DNA of 64,000 nucleotides from a cf. Phormidesmis sp. LEGE 11477 (GCF_015207105.1 NZ_JADEXO010000012.1:1-64000), one strand, 5' to 3'; positions 18,213 to 24,113 are shown, numbered from the stretch's first letter. Notes: a model not told the origin generated them from the sequence alone. Numbers and translations: made by a program.

Positions 18213-18599
18213 ATGCTGAAGTTAAACTACAACGACTATGGCCTATTTCTAGAGCAGGTAGTGGCGTCTATAGATGCCTTTGCTACTCAAAGAGTGATGC
18301 TAGCGGTTTATGCTGGCGAGACTTTGCATATTGAGCCAGGTCGGGCTGCTTTTCTACTTGCTAGCAATACGCCTGGAGTCGCAAAGCTTCAAAGCGTACT
18401 ACAAAAAGATACTACGAGCGAGATTTCGCTAACGGCTGTCGACGCTGACTATATCGAAGTGAGCTTAAAAGGCACCTGGATTGCTATCAGCGCCCAAGCG
18501 GAGTCTGGAACATTTGTCACTGCGCTAGTACCAGAGCTCGAAACGCTGGTGTGCTCTCTGTGGCAGGCAACTCAGCGACTAACGGCTTATGCCGCATAA
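18213..18599 (+). CDS. Conserved cyanobacterial hypothetical protein
   Basis: A 128-residue soluble protein beginning MLKLNYNDYGLFLEQVVASIDAF. The block VMLAVYAGETLHIEPGRAAFLL and the alternating polar/hydrophobic pattern look like a small conserved cyanobacterial family. I cannot attach a function. It has no signal peptide or membrane segment. It stands alone between the terminator at 18.0 kb and the small gene at 18.9 kb, upstream of the tRNA array. Alanine- and leucine-rich composition is like its neighbours, so no sign of recent transfer. Confidence 0.65.
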   Translation: MLKLNYNDYGLFLEQVVASIDAFATQRVMLAVYAGETLHIEPGRAAFLLASNTPGVAKLQSVLQKDTTSEISLTAVDADYIEVSLKGTWIAISAQAESGTFVTALVPELETLVCSLWQATQRLTAYAA

Positions 18600-18860
18600 T
18601 GGCTAACAACTTGCTTTGTTGGGGATTGCGTTGGCACAGCAAGCTTTGCTACAGGCTATAGTCTCGCTTTTAGAGAACTGTTTACAAAAACAAGTTCCGA
18701 CAGCAATGCAGAAATACTGTGCGTAATATAGATAGATTTATCATCTATCAATGCGTTTCTCTGCCCTTTATTCAGCAGACTGCTCGAAGTCTTCTTTGCA
18801 GTCAATAGACTGACATATCTATTGACCGCCATCTCTATCGAACAACAACTGGAGGATATT

Positions 18861-19067
18861 ATGCTATCCACAGACAGCACTACAAATTACTGGGCTCGTA
18901 ACGCCCTCGCTCGGGTGCGATTTCTTGAGAAAGAAAATTGTAAGAAGTCTGCGATCGCGACTGCCCACAAGAGCAAGACAGACATAGAAAATCATCACAA
19001 TCAGGCAGTCAAGGAACTACAGAAGATTAGGCGAAACTACTTTTTAGGACCTCGACACTTCCTTTAA
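18861..19067 (+). CDS. Small hypothetical protein upstream of the tRNA array
   Basis: A 68-residue protein beginning MLSTDSTTNYWARNALARV. I choose this ATG because GGAGG stands five bases before it; an upstream in-frame start at 18822 has no such site. The protein is basic and mainly helical (ARVRFLEKENCKKSAIATAHKSK...AVKELQKIRRNYF). No family is recognised. It is the last gene before the array promoter at 19166. Confidence 0.45.
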   Translation: MLSTDSTTNYWARNALARVRFLEKENCKKSAIATAHKSKTDIENHHNQAVKELQKIRRNYFLGPRHFL

Positions 19068-19165
19068 TCATTTTTCTCTTTGTATGAAAATGACTTTAAA
19101 AAGAGAGAGAAAGCAGGTCAATCGAGGGGTGCCAGAAGAAAACTCAAAAAACTTTTGAACCCCCC

Positions 19166-19220
19166 TTGACATTTTCCAAATTTAGCTTGTAGTATTTAAG
19201 TAATACAAAATATACTACAA
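19166..19220 (+). promoter_or_regulatory. Promoter of the tRNA array with overlapping inverted repeat
   Basis: TTGACA (19166-19171) and TAGTAT (19190-19195), 18 bases apart, form a good sigma-70 type promoter 92 bases before the first tRNA. A perfect 9-bp inverted repeat, TTGTAGTAT (19187-19195) and ATACTACAA (19212-19220), overlaps the -10 box, and a smaller one (GTATT/AATAC) sits inside it. This is how an operator for a repressor would lie. No protein is known to bind it. Confidence 0.6.
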
Positions 19221-19286
19221 AACGATAAACGATTTCTGTAGTACGCCAATTAGTTAGAACCTTGAAAACTAAATACTTCTCTATTT

Positions 19287-19382
19287 GGGGCTGTAACTCA
19301 GTGGTAAGAGTGCCTGTGGTGTCTAGCAGGAAGTCGCGAGTACCCTACGGGAAGTCTGCGCCTACGACTCTCGTCATCCCCG
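19287..19382 (+). tRNA. tRNA-Asp (GTC), T-loop interrupted
   Basis: Acceptor GGGGCTG/CATCCCC has one C-T mismatch; discriminator G as in Asp. D-arm ACTC/GAGT. The anticodon stem CCTGT/GCAGG encloses an 8-base loop containing T-GTC. T-stem GCGAG/CTCGT encloses a 29-base loop: T54, 23 inserted bases (19342-19364), then CGACT. Without the insert the loop would read close to TTCGACT. No CCA is encoded. The odd anticodon loop makes the identity probable only. Confidence 0.65.
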
Positions 19383-19408
19383 TCTGTAGTTTCAATACTA
19401 CAAAAAAC
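19383..19408 (+). promoter_or_regulatory. Spacer hairpin TGTAGT/ACTACA
   Basis: TGTAGT-TTCAAT-ACTACA followed by AAAAAA lies between the first two tRNAs. It repeats the TGTAGT/ACTACA half-sites of the promoter inverted repeat. Confidence 0.35.
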
Positions 19409-19485
19409 AGCCTTGTGGACGAATAGACAATTCGCCGTGATTCTCAGTCACGAAGAAGCGGGTGCAACTCCCGTCAAGGCTTCCA
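19409..19485 (+). tRNA. tRNA-Glu (CTC)
   Basis: Acceptor AGCCTTG/CAAGGCT is perfect, discriminator T, encoded CCA (19483-19485). Anticodon stem CGTGA/TCACG with loop TTCTCAG gives CTC. T-stem GCGGG/CCCGT, T-loop TGCAACT (G at position 55). The D-arm is weak. CTC-type tRNA-Glu is unusual in bacteria, where TTC normally reads both Glu codons. Confidence 0.7.
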
Positions 19486-19493
19486 AACCCTGA

Positions 19494-19569
19494 GTCCAGA
19501 TAGCCAAGTTAGCAAGGCGTCGGTCTGCAAAACCGAAAATCGCGAGAGTTGCACTCGCTCTGGACTCCA
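19494..19569 (+). tRNA. tRNA-Cys (GCA)
   Basis: Acceptor GTCCAGA/TCTGGAC, discriminator T as in Cys, encoded CCA. D-arm GCC/GGC, anticodon stem TCGGT/ACCGA with loop CTGCAAA. T-stem GCGAG/CTCGC pairs fully but the T-loop reads AGTTGCA and lacks the TTC motif. Confidence 0.8.
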
Positions 19570-19574
19570 AACGT

Positions 19575-19648
19575 TGCAGCGTCGCCTGATCGGTTAAGGC
19601 ACTTGCCTCATAAGCAAGCCTCTGCGGGTTCGAGTCCCGCCGCTGCCA
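19575..19648 (+). tRNA. tRNA with CAT anticodon (elongator Met or Ile2)
   Basis: Anticodon stem CTTGC/GCAAG, loop CTCATAA; D-stem GCCT/AGGC; canonical T-arm GCGGG-TTCGAGT-CCCGC. Acceptor TGCAGCG/CGCTGCC has a T1-C72 mismatch; discriminator A. It lacks the three G-C pairs of initiator tRNA. Met and lysidine-modified Ile cannot be told apart by eye. Confidence 0.75.
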
Positions 19649-19651
19649 CTT

Positions 19652-19722
19652 GCAGAAATGGTGTAACGGTAACATCTCGGTCTCCAAAACCAAGGCTCTG
19701 GGTTCAATTCCTAGTTTCTGCG
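19652..19722 (+). tRNA. tRNA-Trp (CCA)
   Basis: Acceptor GCAGAAA/TTTCTGC, discriminator G as in Trp; anticodon loop CTCCAAA; T-arm CTGGG-TTCAATT-CCTAG uninterrupted. One C-A mismatch in the anticodon stem. Three bases separate it from the preceding tRNA. Confidence 0.8.
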
Positions 19723-19749
19723 TTCTGTTGTAATGACAGATTTCTTAGA

Positions 19750-19850
19750 GGTAGCGTAGGCAAATTGGTAAAGCCGCACGGCTTTCAACTGTGTGCTTGC
19801 GGGTAACTCCTATGGAGACGCTTCGCGAACGATTCCCGTCGCTACTGCCA
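19750..19850 (+). tRNA. tRNA-Glu (TTC), T-loop interrupted
   Basis: Acceptor GGTAGCG/CGCTACT (G-T first pair), discriminator G, encoded CCA. D-arm GGC/GCC; anticodon stem CACGG/CTGTG, loop CTTTCAA. T-stem GCGGG/CCCGT. The T-loop is T54, 25 inserted bases (19805-19829), then CGATT; removal of the insert would leave a loop close to TTCGATT. Confidence 0.75.
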
Positions 19851-19852
19851 AC

Positions 19853-19956
19853 GGGTCGGCTTCTATCGGCGCAGATAAAGGTCTGTAAAACCGGAGTTCT
19901 TTAACACTGTGTGTACCCTTCGGGAACGCTAGCGCGAACGACTCCCACCCGACCCT
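19853..19956 (+). tRNA. tRNA-Tyr (GTA), T-loop interrupted
   Basis: Class II tRNA with perfect acceptor GGGTCGG/CCGACCC, anticodon loop CTGTAAA and a long variable arm. The anticodon stem has two A-G mismatches and the T-stem GTGTG/CCCAC one. The T-loop is T54, 24 inserted bases (19915-19938), then CGACT. Discriminator T, where Tyr normally has A. No CCA. Confidence 0.7.
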
Positions 19957-19982
19957 TTGAGTTGTCGAAAGACGCTCAATAT

Positions 19983-20096
19983 GGAAAGCAATCTCATCAG
20001 GGGGTGAGTGCTGTTTGCTAAACAGATGGAGCCGAAATAAGGCTTGTGGTAACTCCTGCGGAGACGCTTCGCGAACGAGTCCACTGTTTTCCGCCA
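19983..20096 (+). tRNA. tRNA-Ser (GCT), T-loop interrupted
   Basis: Acceptor GGAAAGC/GTTTTCC, discriminator G, encoded CCA. Anticodon loop TTGCTAA; long variable arm GAGCC/GGCTT as in class II. The T-loop is T54, 25 inserted bases (20051-20075), then CGAGT. Confidence 0.75.
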
Positions 20097-20106
20097 ACTT
20101 GTTTTT

Positions 20107-20202
20107 GAGAGCGTAGCGCAATTGGATAGCGCGTCAGCTTGCGGAGCTGAAGGTTGCAGGTACTCTTCGAGAAGTCTGCGCCTACAAATCCTGCCGTTCT
20201 CG
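20107..20202 (+). tRNA. tRNA-Arg (GCG), T-loop interrupted
   Basis: Acceptor GAGAGCG/CGTTCTC, discriminator G. D-arm GCGC/GCGC and anticodon stem TCAGC/GCTGA are perfect; loop TTGCGGA gives GCG, rare in bacteria, which usually use ACG. T-stem GCAGG/CCTGC; the T-loop is T54, 23 inserted bases (20162-20184), then CAAAT. Confidence 0.75.
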
Positions 20203-20235
20203 TTGTTAGCATTCGAGAGAACTGCGAACATATTT

Positions 20236-20334
20236 CCCTCAATAGCTCAGTCGGGTAAGAGCGCCTGCTTGTTGGCGTAGCCTGACCGCAGGTCTTAGCG
20301 CAGGAGGTCGTCTGTTCAAATCGGACTTGGGGGG
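20236..20334 (+). tRNA. tRNA-Asn (GTT), anticodon loop interrupted
   Basis: Acceptor CCCTCAA/TTGGGGG, discriminator G; T-arm GTCTG-TTCAAAT-CGGAC normal. The anticodon stem CCTGC (20264-20268) pairs with GCAGG (20300-20304), but the loop is 31 bases instead of 7: TTGTT-G followed by about 24 extra bases that fold as GGC-GTA-GCC and CCTG-ACCG-CAGG. The interruption is just 3' of the anticodon, the usual place for tRNA introns. Identity assumes GTT. Confidence 0.65.
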
Positions 20335-20360
20335 CTTGCATTCAAGCAATTGAATGCTGA

Positions 20361-20435
20361 TGGGGTATAGCTGAGAGGCAAAGCAGTCCGCTGTTAACGG
20401 AAAGACCGCAGGTTCGATCCCTGCTACCCCAGCCA
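20361..20435 (+). tRNA. tRNA-Asn (GTT), uninterrupted
   Basis: Acceptor TGGGGTA/TACCCCA, discriminator G, encoded CCA. Anticodon stem TCCG/CGGA, loop CTGTTAA. T-arm GCAGG-TTCGATC-CCTGC is canonical. T1-A72 and G73 fit Asn. It is a second Asn gene beside the interrupted copy. Confidence 0.82.
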
Positions 20436-20436
20436 A

Positions 20437-20512
20437 TGCCGAGTGGACGAATTAGCAAGTCGCCTGACTCTGAATCAGGAAATTGCAGGTGCGAATCCTG
20501 CCTCGGCATCCA
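20437..20512 (+). tRNA. tRNA-Gln (CTG)
   Basis: Acceptor TGCCGAG/CTCGGCA, discriminator T, encoded CCA. Anticodon stem CCTGA/TCAGG with loop CTCTGAA gives CTG. T-stem GCAGG/CCTGC, T-loop TGCGAAT with G at position 55. Confidence 0.8.
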
Positions 20513-20513
20513 A

Positions 20514-20609
20514 TCCCCTGTGGTGTAGTTGGAAACATCTCCCACTTTGAATGAGAAGAGTGAGGTAACTCCTCTGGAGACGCTAAGCGAACGAGCCCTG
20601 CCACTCCTG
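20514..20609 (+). pseudogene. Degenerate tRNA-Gln (TTG), T-loop interrupted
   Basis: D-arm and anticodon arm (TCCCA/TGAGA, one mismatch; loop CTTTGAA) give TTG. The T-loop carries T54, 25 inserted bases (20567-20591) and CGAGC, but the T-stem pairs only partly. No 3' sequence pairs with the 5' acceptor strand TCCCCTG. It probably cannot form a charged tRNA. Confidence 0.55.
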
Positions 20610-20616
20610 CTTACGT

Positions 20617-20704
20617 GGGGTTGTCGCTCAATTGGAAGAGCAACTCGTTTGCAACCAGGAGGTTGAGAGTACGTCTTTGCCTACGATTCTCTTTGATTCC
20701 ACCA
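20617..20704 (+). tRNA. tRNA-Ala (TGC), T-loop interrupted by a short remnant
   Basis: Acceptor GGGGTTG/TGATTCC pairs with four G-T wobbles, including G3-T70, the alanine identity pair; discriminator A, encoded CCA. Anticodon loop TTTGCAA. T-stem GAGAG/CTCTT; the loop is T54, 13 inserted bases (20671-20683), then CGATT. The insert looks like an internally deleted copy of the Asp/Arg type. Confidence 0.7.
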
Positions 20705-20707
20705 GAT

Positions 20708-20792
20708 GGAAGGTGCCGCTAAATGGTCGGCAACTGGTCTTGAAAACCAGGGTACAGCGTTCACTGCAGGGGTTCGATTCCTCCACCTTCCT
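20708..20792 (+). tRNA. tRNA-Ser (TGA)
   Basis: Acceptor GGAAGGT/ACCTTCC, D-stem GCCG/CGGC, anticodon stem CTGGT/ACCAG with loop CTTGAAA, long variable arm, T-loop TTCGATT uninterrupted. Discriminator T, no CCA. Last gene of the array. Confidence 0.8.
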
Positions 20793-21108
20793 TCTTGTCT
20801 TTGTTTACTTAGCCTGCATCATCAGTTCTACCAAAGCTGCCGAGTTTAATAACTAAGTAACGCATGAGCAACCGAATGCATTCTGGACATGTTGACTAAA
20901 CGCCTGCCCTTTGAGGAGCTCATGGCTTGGCCTATGCGCTTTTCTAGCTCTAGAGATTGCTGAGTAGTACACCCTGAAACTGCTGATACAAGGTCAGTTC
21001 AGGCAAATGTGAGCGGAATTACACGTATTTCGCTCAGGGGTCTAGATAGTTGCCAGCAGTTGATAGATAATAAATAGTCTGACTGATATCTAACAAGCAA
21101 TAAAATTT
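20793..21108. other. Intergenic stretch between tRNA array and leuD
   Basis: No gene or strong structure is seen in these 316 bases. The last 100 bases should hold the leuD promoter; I could not fix it. Confidence 0.4.
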
Positions 21109-21708
21109 ATGGGTAATTCCTCCCAAGTTAAAGCAATTACCGGCCAGGCTTTGCCCTTGGTTGGCAACGATATTGATACCGATCGTATCATTCCAGCCCG
21201 GTTTTTGCGGGCGGTCACGTTTGATGGACTAGGCGATCAGGTCTTTGCCGACGATCGCCAGCAGCTAGCAGACCATCCGTTCAATCAGCCGCAGTACCAG
21301 GGCGCAAAAATATTAGTCGTCAATCGCAACTTCGGCTGTGGCTCTTCGAGAGAACACGCGCCTCAGGCGATCGCCCGCTGGGGAATTAAAGCCTTGGTAG
21401 GAGAAAGCTTTGCCGAAATCTTTTTTGGTAACTGTGTGGCGATGGGCGTTCCCTGTGTAACAGCGGCTCCTGACGACATTAGCGCTTTGCAATCGGCTAT
21501 AGCGGCAGACGCTACTGTAGAAGTTACCTTAGACTTAGAAAAAATGAGTGCCACTGCCGAAACGCTGTCTATTCCAGTTGAAATGGGCGCAGGTCCTAGA
21601 CAAATGTTCCTGAACGGCACCTGGGATGCGTGCGGGCAGCTAGTCGCGCAGGCGAGTGCGATCGCCCAAACTGCAGAGCATCTCCCTTATACCAGTTGGG
21701 CAAGCTAG
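21109..21708 (+). CDS. leuD: 3-isopropylmalate dehydratase small subunit
   Basis: A 199-residue protein with the LeuD hallmarks GNDIDTDRIIPARFLR (about 19-34) and NFGCGSSREHAPQAI (about 75-89), which closes over the iron-sulfur active site supplied by LeuC. The heterodimer isomerises 2- to 3-isopropylmalate in leucine synthesis. The length is normal. No leuC lies in the window, as is usual in cyanobacteria, where leucine genes are scattered. Confidence 0.93.
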   Translation: MGNSSQVKAITGQALPLVGNDIDTDRIIPARFLRAVTFDGLGDQVFADDRQQLADHPFNQPQYQGAKILVVNRNFGCGSSREHAPQAIARWGIKALVGESFAEIFFGNCVAMGVPCVTAAPDDISALQSAIAADATVEVTLDLEKMSATAETLSIPVEMGAGPRQMFLNGTWDACGQLVAQASAIAQTAEHLPYTSWAS

Positions 21709-21787
21709 TAAGAGAATGTTTTGATAAGCCAACCCTCCAGAAAACAAACAGCGCTAACTTCCTATCTCTGTCTATCTCTCTACTCTT

Positions 21788-22255
21788 TCACCATTTTGAG
21801 TAAGGATGCTTCACTAGGCTAGCGTTGTAGTACTTTGTTTGGCCTGAGACTTCTGGGCCGATCCAATCTGGAATATCAACCGTTTGAGACTCAGACATAA
21901 GCTCTACTTCAGCAATGGTAAGCCCTGTGTTCTCCCCTTTGAACTCATCTATTTCCCAAACATGCGCGCCAAAGGGTAACCTATATCGAACCTTTTCAAT
22001 GAGAGGTTGTACGCAGAGCGTATCTAGCATTTCTTTAGCATCAGCCAGTGGAATTGGGTATTCAAATTCAGCGCGGCTCAGACCTTCCGCAGGGCCTTTT
22101 ATGGTCAGATAGCCCAACTCACCCACAATTCGAACGCGCACGCTTTGACCTTCAACAGCAGTTGCGATGTATCCTTGCGAGTAGAGTTTACCTACTGCAT
22201 TGGCTCGCCAGCTATCGGAGACAACGAGAAATTTTCGTTCCGTTTCCTTTGCCAT
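21788..22255 (-). CDS. CYTH domain protein
   Basis: A 155-residue protein starting MAKETERKFLV, which contains the CYTH signature ExExK (E4-T-E-R-K8). Alternating charged strands (VRVRIVGELGYLTIKG, VRYRLPFGAHVWEIDEF) build the triphosphate tunnel. CYTH proteins of this CyaB-like single-domain type are mostly inorganic triphosphatases; adenylate cyclase is less likely. The gene lies 57 bases after the solanesyl diphosphate synthase gene on the same strand and may share its transcript. Confidence 0.85.
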   Translation of the reverse strand: MAKETERKFLVVSDSWRANAVGKLYSQGYIATAVEGQSVRVRIVGELGYLTIKGPAEGLSRAEFEYPIPLADAKEMLDTLCVQPLIEKVRYRLPFGAHVWEIDEFKGENTGLTIAEVELMSESQTVDIPDWIGPEVSGQTKYYNASLVKHPYSKW

Positions 22256-22312
22256 CGTTAACTTCCTTTTCCGTAGTTCTGTAGGATTTTGGCTATGGCC
22301 TTGCGCCTCGCC

Positions 22313-23284
22313 CTACTTCAGCCTTCTTAAAACATAGTCTGAAATGTCTTCTAACGCCTGTCGCGACGCTGACTGGGGTAGATTGCTTAGACATTCAACC
22401 GCATGGCGAGCGTGCGTCTTTGCTAACACTCTAGATCGCTCAATCCCTCGACTGCTATTAATCAACTCAATGGCCTGTTCAAAATCTTCTGGCCCTGAGA
22501 ACTCTCGCTCAATAAGTGTCTTTAGATAGGGTACCTCTTCCATGGCGTATAGCGCAGGCGCGGTCAGATTGCCGCTTAGCAAGTCGGAGCCAGCAGGCTT
22601 ACCTAACACCTCCTCGGAGCCAGTAAAATCGAGAATGTCGTCTACAACCTGATAGGCCAAGCCTAAGCTTCGGCCAAATTGATAGAGGTTTTCTGCCGTA
22701 TGATCGGACACTTCACTAAGTACGCCCACCGCTTTGGCACTGTTGGCAATCAAAGTCGCTGTTTTGTAATAGCTCTTCTCCAAGTAAGCCTCTATGGTCA
22801 ATGTGGTATCAAAATGCTTCAGGCCCTGACGGATTTCTCCTTCAGCGAGATCCATGATTACCCTAGAAAGCAATTTCACGACTTCTAGATCGTCTAAATT
22901 AGCTAGATACCAAGAGGACTGAGCAAACAGAAAATCGCCAGCGAGCACGGCGACTTTATTGCCAAAGCGACTGTGTACCGTATCCACGCCGCGCCGGGTT
23001 GATGACTCGTCGACAACGTCGTCATGCACCAGACTCGCTGTATGGATCATCTCTGTGATCTCAGCTAAGCGACGGTGTCGACTGGTAATGCCTTGATCCG
23101 GCTGAGTGGCTCTAGCTAACAACAGGACTATGGCCGGACGAATACGCTTGCCGCCTGCACCAAACAGGTGTTCAGCCGCCGCATAAAGAATCTTGTGACG
23201 AGCCCCCACAAGATTTTTGAGGTTGTCGGTCAGGAGCGCTAGGTCGGCTTCTACAGGTAGAAAAAGAGAGGTGGCTGAGGTCAT
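22313..23284 (-). CDS. sds: Solanesyl (long-chain polyprenyl) diphosphate synthase
   Basis: A 323-residue trans-prenyltransferase with both aspartate-rich motifs, LVHDDVVDE and QVVDDILDF, and GGKRIRPAIVLL near the N-terminus. It makes the C45 side chain for plastoquinone in cyanobacteria; the small residues before the first DDxxD fit a long-chain product. In many cyanobacteria murI and sds are neighbours. Here they are on the same strand but about 1 kb apart, with a large inverted repeat between them. Confidence 0.88.
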   Translation of the reverse strand: MTSATSLFLPVEADLALLTDNLKNLVGARHKILYAAAEHLFGAGGKRIRPAIVLLLARATQPDQGITSRHRRLAEITEMIHTASLVHDDVVDESSTRRGVDTVHSRFGNKVAVLAGDFLFAQSSWYLANLDDLEVVKLLSRVIMDLAEGEIRQGLKHFDTTLTIEAYLEKSYYKTATLIANSAKAVGVLSEVSDHTAENLYQFGRSLGLAYQVVDDILDFTGSEEVLGKPAGSDLLSGNLTAPALYAMEEVPYLKTLIEREFSGPEDFEQAIELINSSRGIERSRVLAKTHARHAVECLSNLPQSASRQALEDISDYVLRRLK

Positions 23285-23442
23285 GGAAAACGCGACTCAG
23301 GCGGATTAAGTTACGAAATTTTAAGCTGTCTGCTCTTATTCTAAGCTATTGTGCTGTTAAAGGGACGAGTCCTCCACAAAGGAAACAGAACTGCGCCATA
23401 GACACCCTCAGCCTAGTAGCTGTGTAGTAATGTTCAAGAGAT

Positions 23443-23502
23443 GTTTGGCTAATCGAGAAGTCGTCCATTTTTTTAGCGGGACGGCTTCTCAATTAGCCAA
23501 AC
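23443..23502. repeat. 24-bp inverted repeat
   Basis: GTTTGGCTAAT.. (arm 23443-23466) and ..ATTAGCCAAAC (arm 23479-23502) pair over 24 bases with two positions that become G-U in RNA, around a T-rich 12-base loop. It sits 160 bases upstream of sds, in a region with no gene. It could be a MITE-like remnant, a small RNA hairpin or a terminator. Confidence 0.75.
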
Positions 23503-23782
23503 CTTATGTTATTCTATAGATAGTTAAGATTTTCTGTTCAATCCTGGTGACACTCATACCTGGCAACACTCACAGGTCAGTTCTTACTAGGAGCTCAATT
23601 TGAATAGGTGGCTACAGAGCTGCTCTACTGGTTGAGACAGTTTTCCTAAAAGCCGGCGTCAGTCTTTTTTTAGTCTGTAAGTTCAATATCTTTGGTTCAG
23701 GGGCTATTCCCATCGACAGTTAAGAGATCGTTGATCATTCAATTCTTAGACTAGAAATTAGGTAATGAGCTTCCTGTAGGAA
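23503..23782. other. Gene-free region between murI and sds, possible small RNA
   Basis: The 1-kb space between murI and sds holds the 24-bp inverted repeat, this stretch, a terminator-like hairpin and a doubtful small frame. A short stem ACCTG/CAGGT near 23560-23580 is visible. I found no match to RNase P RNA, tmRNA, SRP RNA or a tRNA. Confidence 0.25.
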
Positions 23783-23825
23783 TCTTTTCCCTGGAAAGCA
23801 GTCGCAGGAAAAGAGCCTGTTTTTT
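23783..23825 (+). terminator. Terminator-like hairpin without an obvious gene
   Basis: TCTTTTCC (23783-23790) pairs with GGAAAAGA (23807-23814), followed by GCCTGTTTTTT on the plus strand. No plus-strand gene precedes it, so an untranslated RNA may end here. Confidence 0.4.
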
Positions 23826-23882
23826 GGTAAGGCCAAAGTATCAATTAGGCTGTCTGCTAGGCTTCACTACAGCTTAGTAAGC

Positions 23883-24113
23883 TTGCTAGGGGTTGGGCCG
23901 ATTATCTTTACTACAGTCTTGCCTAAGACTACCTACATCAAAGACTCCTTTGGAGATTTTTTCTTTGATACTGTTAATGTTCTCCCTATCGTGCTCGCCA
24001 TGCTGCACTTCTCTAGCACCAACCCGGTTGCAATTGTTATCCCTGCTGTAGTTTATTTGTTTGTAGTTTACTTGTTCATGATGTTCATGAGTACCAGCGC
24101 GTCAGACACTTAG
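23883..24113 (+). CDS. Doubtful small membrane protein
   Basis: A 76-residue frame with a TTG start and no ribosome-binding site. The second half is strongly hydrophobic (NVLPIVLAMLHF and VVYLFVVYLFMMFMS), so it could span the membrane twice. No family is recognised. Such composition can also arise by chance in AT-rich DNA. Confidence 0.2.
   Translation: MLGVGPIIFTTVLPKTTYIKDSFGDFFFDTVNVLPIVLAMLHFSSTNPVAIVIPAVVYLFVVYLFMMFMSTSASDT

Larger units (their letters stand above)
19342..20683 (+). repeat. Family of 13-25 nt hairpin elements inside tRNA loops
   Basis: T-loop copies lie at 19342-19364, 19805-19829, 19915-19938, 20051-20075, 20162-20184, 20567-20591 and 20671-20683; an anticodon-loop copy lies within 20269-20299. 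Three T-loop types are seen: AACTCC..GGAGACGCTTCGCGAA (Glu, Ser, Gln), ACCCTACGGGAAG..CGCCTA (Asp, Arg, Ala remnant) and a mixed type in Tyr. All full copies start with a 3-4 bp hairpin with a three-base loop. They resemble the small dispersed palindromic repeats known from cyanobacterial genomes. Confidence 0.8.

Noticed and set aside
20269-20299. Group I intron in tRNA-Asn
   Set aside because: The excess is only 24 bases; a group I intron needs at least about 200 with a conserved core.
19448-20545. Several short open frames on the minus strand across the tRNA region
   Set aside because: They are antisense to tRNA genes, lack ribosome-binding sites and owe their length to the GC-rich tRNA stems.
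23503-23825. SRP RNA, 6S RNA or RNase P RNA
   Set aside because: A GGAAAGCAG string recalls SRP RNA, but the full GGAAGGAAGCAGC loop and long pairing are absent; the RNase P core motifs are absent too. Left as an unassigned possible RNA.
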